A model generated the notes under the pieces. The model was not told the origin of the DNA, did no database searches, and saw only the letters and a program-made list of their open reading frames with translations. From contig CAUGJN010000040.1 of the NCBI GenBank assembly GCA_959599635.1, positions 1 through 12,277 on the forward strand: 12,277 nucleotides of DNA, given 5' to 3'. This DNA is from an uncultured Collinsella sp. (GTDB taxonomy: Bacteria; Actinomycetota; Coriobacteriia; Coriobacteriales; Coriobacteriaceae). Positions 7,514-12,277 of the stretch are shown in pieces. Both the position numbers and the translations under genes were made by a program. The number at the start of each line of letters is the position of its first letter. Positions within the stretch are counted from its first letter, which is position 1.

Positions 7514-8692
7514 ATGACCGCAGGTCAAAACCGCATACCCGTGAATCTTGACTATGCCGCCTCGACGCCCATGCGCGCCGAGGCGCTCCTTGCGCAGCGC
7601 GAGTACGACGACAGCGAGCTTGCCGGCGTCAACCCCAACTCGCTGCACTCGCTCGGCCGCAAGGCCGCCGCACGCCTGGAAGTCGCCCGTCGCGAGATCG
7701 CCCGTAGCTTTGGCGTACGCGTTCGCCCGTCCGAGATCATCCTTACCAACGGCGGCACCGAGGCTAACCAGCTGGCGCTGCTCGGTCTTGCCGAGGGCGC
7801 TCGTCAGCGCGATCGCAAGCGCGATCGTGTCATCGTTTCGGCCATCGAGCACGATTCGATTCTGGACAACCTGCCGCTGCTGCGTGCCGCCGGCTTTACC
7901 GTCGACCTGGTGCAGCCCTACCGCGCGGGCTACATTGAGCCTGCCGCGCTTGTCGAGCTGTTGGGCGACGACGTAGCGCTCGTGAGCATTATGGTCGCCA
8001 ACAACGAGACCGGTGTGGTGCAGCCCATCCGCGAGCTTGCCGCCGCCGCGCATACCGTGGGCGCCCTGTTCCATACCGATGCCATCCAGGGCTATCTGCA
8101 CATTCCGCTCGATGCCGCCGAGCTGGGCGTCGACGCCATGTCCGTTGCCGCCCACAAGATTGGCGGCCCCGTGGCATCCGGCGCGCTCTACGTAAAGACC
8201 CGCACGCCGCTGCGCCCCCGCATCTTTGGCGGTGGACAGGAGGCCGGCCGTCGCGCCGGTACGCAGGATCTGCGCACGCAGTTGGCTTTTGCCGCTGCCG
8301 CCAGTACGCTGGCGCCCCACGTGGCCCAGGAGCGCGCGGAACTGCAGACCTTGTCCGATAAGCTCTACGCCACGCTTACGGCCCATCCTCGCATTCACGC
8401 CACGATGGGCGACTACGCGCAGGCCGATCGTCTGCCAGGTATGGTTTCAATCTACGTCGACGGCATGGACTCCGAGGAGCTCATCATCAAGCTCGATGCC
8501 GCCGGCTTTGAGGTTTCGGCCGGATCGGCTTGCTCGAGCGGCAACATGGACCCGAGCCACGTGCTCAGCGCCATGGGCATTGGTCGCGAGCAGGCACTGG
8601 GCGCACTGCGCATTTCCTTCGATGACCGCGTGGATCCGAGCGATCTGGACGACTTTGCAAGTGCGCTGCTCTCGATCGTAGGTGCCGCATGA
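7514..8692 (+). CDS. Cysteine desulfurase, NifS/IscS class (PLP-dependent)
   Basis: PLP enzyme that takes sulfur from L-cysteine as an enzyme-bound persulfide for Fe-S clusters, tRNA thiolation or other thio-cofactors. The 392 residues show LDYAASTPM (12-20), NGGTEAN (79-85), His113 in IEHDS, the MVANNETGVVQPI block (160-172), HTDAIQG (187-193) with the PLP-contacting Asp189, and the Schiff-base lysine Lys215 in AAHKIGGP. RRAGTQ (246-251) and the mobile-loop Cys340 in SAGSACSSG complete the active site. The long loop after the cysteine fits group I (NifS/IscS) rather than SufS. Residues 99-105 (RDRKRDR) come from a short tandem DNA repeat in a surface region. No IscU scaffold or mnmA lies nearby, so the acceptor is unknown. 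It could serve IspH and the DUF512 protein of the same operon. It overlaps the next gene as ATGA. Confidence 0.94.
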   Translation: MTAGQNRIPVNLDYAASTPMRAEALLAQREYDDSELAGVNPNSLHSLGRKAAARLEVARREIARSFGVRVRPSEIILTNGGTEANQLALLGLAEGARQRDRKRDRVIVSAIEHDSILDNLPLLRAAGFTVDLVQPYRAGYIEPAALVELLGDDVALVSIMVANNETGVVQPIRELAAAAHTVGALFHTDAIQGYLHIPLDAAELGVDAMSVAAHKIGGPVASGALYVKTRTPLRPRIFGGGQEAGRRAGTQDLRTQLAFAAAASTLAPHVAQERAELQTLSDKLYATLTAHPRIHATMGDYAQADRLPGMVSIYVDGMDSEELIIKLDAAGFEVSAGSACSSGNMDPSHVLSAMGIGREQALGALRISFDDRVDPSDLDDFASALLSIVGAA

Positions 8693-9498
8693 TTGTCTCC
8701 GAGCTTGAACGTGCGCTGCTGGCGCGCTACCCCAAGGCGGACGCCGAGGGCTGGGATCATGTTGGGCTATCTGTGGGAGATCCCGCTGCAAAGATCACCG
8801 GTGTTGCCTGCGCACTCGACGCGACCGAGGCCAACGTGCACCGCGCTCTCGAGGCGGGCGCCAACGTGCTGCTGACGCATCATCCCATCTATATCAAGGC
8901 GCCCGACGCCTTTTGCCCGGCCGATTCCGCGCTTCCCTCGTGCAGCGCCGCGCTGTACGAGGCAGCTCGTTGCGGCGTGAGCATCATCTCGCTTCACACC
9001 AACCTGGACCGCTCGCACGAAGTGCGCGTTCGCCTGAGTGAGTTGCTGGGCGTTGAGCCCATGAGCTCGCTGGAGTATGTGGACGAACCTGAGCTCACCG
9101 GTCTTGGCGCACTTGCGACCCTCCACGACCCCTGCAGCCTGCGCGACCTTGCCGCACGCGCCGCCACGGCGTTTGGCAGCGACCCGCGCGTGTGGGGCGA
9201 GGCCGAGCACCCGTGCCGCACCCTCGCCATTTTGGGAGGCTCTCTCGGCGACTTTGGAGAGCTCGCCATCGCCGCAGGCGCTGATGTTGTCGTGACGGGC
9301 GAGGCGGGATACCACGTGGCGCAGGACCTTGCCTTGCGCGGACTAGCGGTGATCTTGCTCGGTCACGACCGCTCCGAAGAGCCGTTCGTGGATATCTTGA
9401 TGAACTCTGCACTTGACGTCGGGGTCGACCCCCGTCATACGATTAAAATACTGAACCCTTGCCAATGGTGGACTGTGACAAAAGGAGAGAACTTATGA
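8689..9498 (+). CDS. NIF3-family (YbgI/YqfO-like) di-metal protein
   Basis: Member of the widely conserved NIF3 family (often labelled GTP cyclohydrolase 1 type 2 homolog), whose cellular role is unresolved. The 269 residues form the compact two-part version without the central PII-like insert seen in longer relatives. WDHVGLSVGDP (22-32) is the N-terminal signature. The probable dinuclear metal ligands are His64 and His65 in LLTHHPI, Asp107 in HTNLD, and His226 and Glu230 in GHDRSEEP. TGEAGYHVAQDL (203-214) is also characteristic. Its ATG lies in the last bases of the cysteine desulfurase gene (ATGA overlap) with only a weak GTAGGT before it, so translation is probably coupled. Its own stop overlaps the next gene's ATG in the same way. 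Pairing with a zinc-ribbon coiled-coil gene is known from mycobacteria (Rv2230c/Rv2229c). Confidence 0.92.
   Translation: MIVSELERALLARYPKADAEGWDHVGLSVGDPAAKITGVACALDATEANVHRALEAGANVLLTHHPIYIKAPDAFCPADSALPSCSAALYEAARCGVSIISLHTNLDRSHEVRVRLSELLGVEPMSSLEYVDEPELTGLGALATLHDPCSLRDLAARAATAFGSDPRVWGEAEHPCRTLAILGGSLGDFGELAIAAGADVVVTGEAGYHVAQDLALRGLAVILLGHDRSEEPFVDILMNSALDVGVDPRHTIKILNPCQWWTVTKGENL
9481..9487 (+). promoter_or_regulatory. Ribosome binding site that fixes the zinc-ribbon gene start
   Basis: AAAGGAG precedes ATG 9495 by seven bases and lies in the last codons of the NIF3 gene. It selects 9495 over the longer in-frame start at 9459, which has no comparable signal. Confidence 0.85.
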
Positions 9499-10214
9499 GC
9501 GCCGGCGCTACGCTACTCAATCTGCAACAGATCGATTTGGAGCTCGCCCGCAACAAGAGCGAACTTGCCAATATGCCGGAGCTCAAGGAGCTCGCTTCCA
9601 AGCGTAAGACCTATGTGAAGCTCAAGTCCGAGATGACCAAGCTCTATGCTCAGCGCAAGGATCTGGACATTGAGCTCGACGATCTCAACACCACCGAGAT
9701 TCAGACCAACAACGCCATCGAGGCTGCCAAGAAGCGCCATGTTGACGGATCTGACTACCGCGAGGTTCAGGACCTGGAGAACGAGCTCGCCACCCTGGCC
9801 AAACGCCTGGACAAGATCGAGCACACCCGCAAGGACGTCGTCGTCGCCCATAAGGAGGCACTCGACCGCGAGGCCCGCGCTCAGGCCATCATCGCCAAGT
9901 TCGAGGAGGGTGTGAAGGCCGATACCAAGGCCGCCCGCGCCAAGGCTGCCGACCTACAGGCCCAGATTGACGCCGGCACCAAGGAGCGCATCACCCTTGC
10001 CGCTACGCTGCCCGCCGATGTGCTCACCGATTACGAGCGTCTGCTCAAGCAGTTCCGCGGCCTGGCTGTCGAGACCATCCAGGGTAATATCCCCACGGTC
10101 TGCCACACCGCGCTGCAGGCATCGTCCATGAGCGACCTCAACCACGACGGTAGCGAGATTACGCACTGCCCGTACTGCCACCGCCTGCTGGTGCTCCCGA
10201 GCAAGGAAGCTTAA
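9495..10214 (+). CDS. Coiled-coil protein with C-terminal zinc ribbon (zf-RING_7 / CT398-like), one cysteine missing
   Basis: A 239-residue protein of unknown function. Residues about 8-165 are rich in Lys, Glu, Ala and Leu with heptad-like spacing, and the family folds them as a long antiparallel coiled coil. The C-terminal part (about 195-235) is the zinc ribbon. The second knuckle is intact, Cys225-x2-Cys228 in HCPYCHRLL. In the first knuckle only Cys203 (TVCHTALQ) remains; the place three residues earlier, usually cysteine, is Pro200, although His204 follows. Metal binding may therefore use a histidine or be weakened. The ATG overlaps the NIF3 stop (ATGA), and coaBC follows three bases after its stop. 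The adjacency to NIF3 is a conserved actinobacterial pairing, suggesting a shared task. No enzymatic residues are evident, so a scaffold or nucleic-acid-binding role is only a guess. Confidence 0.85.
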   Translation: MSAGATLLNLQQIDLELARNKSELANMPELKELASKRKTYVKLKSEMTKLYAQRKDLDIELDDLNTTEIQTNNAIEAAKKRHVDGSDYREVQDLENELATLAKRLDKIEHTRKDVVVAHKEALDREARAQAIIAKFEEGVKADTKAARAKAADLQAQIDAGTKERITLAATLPADVLTDYERLLKQFRGLAVETIQGNIPTVCHTALQASSMSDLNHDGSEITHCPYCHRLLVLPSKEA

Positions 10215-10217
10215 ACG

Positions 10218-11429
10218 ATGGCGGCGCCCAACAATTCAATGCAACTTGAGGGAAAAACGATCCTGCTGGGCATTACCGGCGGGATCGCCGCCTATAAGTC
10301 GTGCAATATCGTGCGCCTGCTGCAAAAGTGCGGCGCGCGCGTCAAAGTAGTCATGAGCGAGCATGCCACGGAGTTTGTGGGGCCGCTCACCTTCCGCGCA
10401 CTCACCAATGAGCCGGTCGCGGTGGACCTGTTCGACAACCCCTCCGACCCCATCCACCACATTTCGCTGGCGCAGGAGCCCGACCTGGTGGTCGTGGCGC
10501 CCGCGACGGCCAATATCATCGCCAAGATGGCCAATGGCATCGCCGATGACCTCATCTCCACCACGCTGCTCGCCACGCCGCGACCCATTGTGATCGCGCC
10601 GGCCATGAACAATGGCATGTGGAAGGCGCCGGCGACGCAGGCCAACATGGCCACGTTGCGCGACCGCGGGGTGCACGTGGTTGGCCCCGGTAGTGGCTAC
10701 CTTGCCTGCGGCGACGTGGACACGGGACGCATGAGCGAACCCGAGGAAGTCGTCGAGGCCGTCTACGAGGTGCTCAATCCCGTGCAACAAGACCTGGCGG
10801 GCAAGCGCATCGTCATTACCGCCGGCCCCACGCATGAGCCGATCGACCCCGTGCGCTTCATTGGCAACCGTTCTTCGGGCAAGATGGGTATCGCCCTGGC
10901 GGGGGAGGCCGCACGTCGCGGTGCCGCCGTCACGCTCGTGCTGGGACCGACATCGCTCGACGTTCCCCACGGCGTGGAGTGCGTGCGCGTGCAAACCGCC
11001 TCAGAGATGCTGGAGGCGGCGCTGAGCGCCTTCCAGTCGGCCGATGCGGCCATTTGTGCGGCTGCCGTCGCTGACTACACGCCCGCAGCCCCTGCCGACC
11101 ATAAGCTCAAAAAGGCCAACGAGCGTCTGGATCGCATCGAACTGGCCGAGACGGTCGATATTTTGGCCGAGCTTTCGCGCCAGAAGGGCGAGCGCCGTGT
11201 GATCGGCTTTGCGGCCGAGACCGATAACGTCCTGGAGTACGCACAGCGAAAGCTCGACCGCAAGGGTTGCGATGCCATTATCGCCAACGATGTATCGCGC
11301 GCCGATTCGGGCTTTGGAACCGATACCAACAAGGCCTGGATTGTGAGTACAACGGGTACGCAAGAACTTCCCGTGCTTACAAAACCCCAGCTCGCAGATA
11401 CAATTTTGGACTTGCTTCAAAATTTGTAA
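10218..11429 (+). CDS. coaBC: Bifunctional phosphopantothenoylcysteine decarboxylase / phosphopantothenate-cysteine ligase
   Basis: Fused enzyme of coenzyme A synthesis. CoaB joins 4'-phosphopantothenate to cysteine using CTP, and CoaC decarboxylates the product with FMN. The 403-residue length is typical. The CoaC half (about 10-190) shows GITGGIAAYKS (18-28), His81 in HHISLA, PAMNNGMW (128-135) with Asn131, and the flap cysteine Cys164 in YLACGDVDTGRM. The flap usually reads ACGxxGxGRM, so Asp168 replaces a glycine. The CoaB half (about 194-403) shows ITAGPTHEPID (200-210), FIGNRSSGKMG (214-224), AAAVADY (281-287), the lysine motif KLKK (296-299) and GFAAETDN (330-337). AAGGAAG lies eight bases before ATG 10218. 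An internal ATG at 10239 would drop seven non-conserved residues and has no binding site, so the first is preferred. It is the last gene of the run. Confidence 0.97.
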   Translation: MAAPNNSMQLEGKTILLGITGGIAAYKSCNIVRLLQKCGARVKVVMSEHATEFVGPLTFRALTNEPVAVDLFDNPSDPIHHISLAQEPDLVVVAPATANIIAKMANGIADDLISTTLLATPRPIVIAPAMNNGMWKAPATQANMATLRDRGVHVVGPGSGYLACGDVDTGRMSEPEEVVEAVYEVLNPVQQDLAGKRIVITAGPTHEPIDPVRFIGNRSSGKMGIALAGEAARRGAAVTLVLGPTSLDVPHGVECVRVQTASEMLEAALSAFQSADAAICAAAVADYTPAAPADHKLKKANERLDRIELAETVDILAELSRQKGERRVIGFAAETDNVLEYAQRKLDRKGCDAIIANDVSRADSGFGTDTNKAWIVSTTGTQELPVLTKPQLADTILDLLQNL

Positions 11430-11437
11430 AAAAGTTC

Positions 11438-11470
11438 TTGCACAAGGACAAAGTTTCGGGTTAATATACT
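11438..11470 (+). promoter_or_regulatory. Sigma-70-type promoter of the tRNA-Pro gene
   Basis: Nine bases after coaBC ends, TTGCAC (11438-11443) is a good -35 element. TAATAT (11462-11467) would be the -10 at an 18-base spacing. TATACT (11465-11470) is a better -10 hexamer but the spacing would be 21. The stretch is clearly AT-richer than the surrounding genes. A start near 11475 would leave a leader of about 35 bases before the tRNA, including a possible 6-bp hairpin (TGTTGC 11474-11479 with GCAACA 11493-11498). Confidence 0.65.
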
Positions 11471-11509
11471 CCCTGTTGCGAGCGAGAGCAGAGCAACAAA
11501 CAAAAGCTT

Positions 11510-11586
<77 letters not shown>

Positions 11587-11595
11587 GAAGTTTGC

Positions 11596-11630
11596 AGGTC
11601 AGGCACCTAGTGCCTGACCTTTTTTGTTTT
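11596..11630 (+). terminator. Rho-independent terminator after tRNA-Pro
   Basis: AGGTCAGGCAC (11596-11606) and GTGCCTGACCT (11610-11620) form a perfect 11-bp stem around a three-base loop, followed by six Ts, a G and four more Ts. On the other strand no T run follows the stem, so it works for + strand transcripts only. It begins ten bases after the tRNA CCA end. It could also stop read-through from the long operon, since no separate terminator is seen after coaBC. Confidence 0.93.
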
Positions 11631-11636
11631 AAGCAA

Positions 11637-11658
11637 TTGCTTAATTTTCATTAAGCAA
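11637..11658. repeat. AT-rich inverted repeat, 9-bp arms
   Basis: TTGCTTAAT (11637-11645) and ATTAAGCAA (11650-11658) are perfect inverted copies around TTTC. The six bases before the left arm (AAGCAA, 11631-11636) repeat the end of the right arm, so AAGCAATTGCTT (11631-11642) is a palindrome that competes for the same left arm. No T run follows, so a second terminator is unlikely. It might be an mRNA end-stabilising hairpin or a protein site. Confidence 0.5.
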
Positions 11659-11670
11659 CAGGGTGCCAAA

Positions 11671-11764
11671 AATCTACCTACGCGATAGTCGCCTTTTGCG
11701 GTTACTTGCGCGTTTTGCACGCACTTGAGCCGATTTATTACCGCGATATGAATCTACATACGCG
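11671..11764. repeat. Pair of 14-base direct repeats, 80 bases apart
   Basis: AATCTACCTACGCG (11671-11684) and AATCTACATACGCG (11751-11764) differ at a single base, with start positions exactly 80 apart. The second copy overlaps the palindrome TACGCGTA. Similarity stops quickly outside the 14 bases, except for CGATTTA occurring 60 and 54 bases further on. They could be paired binding sites or traces of an old duplication; no function is evident. Confidence 0.4.
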
Positions 11765-11804
11765 TAGCTGGTATACAGCCGAGTACGGGCTGTATTTATC
11801 GCGG
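11741..11804 (+). other. Possible structured RNA element (three-way junction)
   Basis: CCGCGATA (11741-11748) can pair with TATCGCGG (11797-11804). Inside lie a 4-bp hairpin CTAC/GTAG (11754-11757/11764-11767) and an 8-bp hairpin ATACAGCC/GGCTGTAT (11773-11780/11788-11795) with a seven-base loop. Together they would form a closed three-way junction. The strand is not determined by the sequence, and no promoter was found, so this is only a candidate. Confidence 0.25.
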
Positions 11805-12046
11805 CGATTTACACAGATATAGCGACTGTAACGAACAAGCGTGTCGCTTTATTTATTCCAGTAGTTCACTTGATCGGTGGACAAGTGGGCTGTTGCAACG
11901 AAACGCTAACCAGGATGGGCTATATACGATGACGCAGAGGAAATGACGGGGGAGTGCGGCAGACGCTCTGAGAGCCGCTGTGTGATCCCATGTCTCCTTA
12001 ACTCGATAATTTGTGATTCAAGCCACGAATCGGTCGAGCAATTGCC

Positions 12047-12078
12047 AAAAGAACGGCCCATGCAGGATTGCACGGGCC
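12047..12078 (-). terminator. Probable rho-independent terminator of the histidine kinase transcript
   Basis: Read on the - strand, GGCCCGTGCA and TGCATGGGCC (12078-12069 and 12064-12055) form a 10-bp stem with one G-U pair and a four-base loop, followed by GTTCTTTT. On the + strand the same position is an A-C mismatch and no T run follows, so the hairpin favours - strand transcripts. It lies about 110 bases past the stop of the histidine kinase gene. Confidence 0.7.
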
Positions 12079-12190
12079 TTACATCAGATCAAATTTGAGC
12101 TAGAAGCACCAAGCGGAGCAGACGCAACACCATCTCGTCGCGGCCTCGGCGAGCGACATATCGCAGTCGAGGTAGACAACGAGGAAGTCG

Positions 12191-12277
12191 TCAGATCCCG
12201 CACAGGGGGACCGCGATGGTGACCACCGCGCCGCCCGAGGGGCTGTTGGCGAGCGAGACGGAGCCCCCGTGGGCGCT
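12191..12277 (-). CDS. Sensor histidine kinase, C-terminal end (partial, runs off the window)
   Basis: Only the last 28 codons and the stop (TGA, complement of 12191-12193) are in the window. The peptide begins SAHGGSVSLANSPSGGAV and ends TIAVPLCGI. This matches the end of a HATPase_c domain: the HGG after the G2 box, a strand, the Asn in 'NSPSGGA' and the final 'V-T-I-x-V-P-L' strand. That would make the full protein the membrane sensor kinase of a two-component system, with the response regulator gene presumably upstream on the same strand, outside the window. The ATP-binding N, G1 and F boxes cannot be seen. Third positions are rich in G and C, as in the other genes. Sensor type and target are unknown. 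Confidence 0.75.
   Translation of the reverse strand, partial: SAHGGSVSLANSPSGGAVVTIAVPLCGI

Larger units (their letters stand above)
11659..12044. other. Convergent intergenic stretch without a recognisable gene
   Basis: About 390 bases between the tRNA-Pro terminator and the terminator of the opposing histidine kinase gene. It is clearly AT-richer than the genes. Short open frames exist (for example 24 residues from 11749 and 51 residues from 11943 on +, 23 residues on - from about 11990) but none has a well-spaced ribosome binding site or recognisable product. Several inverted repeats are present: 11741-11748/11797-11804, 11773-11780/11788-11795, 11821-11826/11843-11848, 11867-11872/11882-11887 and 11956-11960/11974-11978. 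I found no convincing promoter and no second copy of the tRNA 3' end that would mark an attachment site. Confidence 0.6.

Noticed and set aside
6686..8398. Long open frame of 570 codons on the - strand
   Set aside because: It lies opposite gpsA, rpe and the cysteine desulfurase, which all have clear family motifs. Strong third-position GC bias keeps the opposite frame open. The peptide shows no recognisable domain.
11893..11926. TTGCAA and TATATA as a + strand promoter in the spacer
   Set aside because: The spacing is 22 bases, and no gene or RNA follows on that strand.
11917..11991. 23-codon frame on - preceded by AAGGAG
   Set aside because: The AAGGAG is only two bases from the ATG, too close for normal initiation. 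No promoter or conserved peptide is visible.
11943..12098. 51-codon open frame on + (and 24 codons from 11749)
   Set aside because: The only purine-rich stretch before 11943 is too close to the ATG, 11749 has none, the peptides resemble nothing, and the first runs through the - strand terminator hairpin.

Overview
The window is a GC-rich, densely packed bacterial chromosome segment. Twelve complete genes lie head to tail on the + strand (17 to 11429), followed by a tRNA-Pro gene with its own promoter and terminator. About 550 bases of AT-richer DNA without a convincing gene come next, and the edge of the window carries the 3' end of a sensor histidine kinase gene on the - strand. The strong G/C bias at third codon positions, the AAGGAG-type ribosome binding sites and the gene set (cmk, plsC-like, ispH, DUF512 radical-SAM-like, der, plsY, gpsA, then rpe, a cysteine desulfurase, a NIF3 protein, a zinc-ribbon protein and coaBC) suggest an actinobacterium of the class Coriobacteriia, possibly Collinsella. 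This placement is recalled from family and gene-order knowledge and was not searched.

Layout: cmk (17-703), acyltransferase (707-1435), ispH (1438-2334), DUF512/radical SAM-like (2337-3779), der (3790-5124), plsY (5117-5800), gpsA (5810-6817), rpe (6836-7507), NifS/IscS-like (7514-8692), NIF3 (8689-9498), zinc-ribbon coiled coil (9495-10214), coaBC (10218-11429). Gaps run from -8 to +18 bases, and no promoter or terminator is visible between the genes. The simplest reading is one long housekeeping operon whose promoter lies upstream of the window.

Several genes act together. GpsA makes glycerol-3-phosphate, PlsY acylates it to lysophosphatidate, and the upstream PlsC-like protein may add the second acyl chain, so most of phosphatidate synthesis is encoded here (PlsX is absent). 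IspH and the DUF512 protein are iron-sulfur enzymes or candidates, and a cysteine desulfurase sits in the same operon. CMK, Der and CoaBC serve nucleotide, ribosome and coenzyme A biosynthesis. NIF3 and the zinc-ribbon protein form a coupled pair of unknown function.

The tRNA-Pro(GGG) unit and the histidine kinase gene converge. The stretch between them has a strong + strand terminator, a likely - strand terminator, several inverted repeats and one short direct repeat. I see no clear novel multi-gene system. The points most worth a second look are the HX4E motif of the acyltransferase, the incomplete zinc ribbon, the DUF512 enzyme in its ispH/der setting, and the structured convergent spacer.
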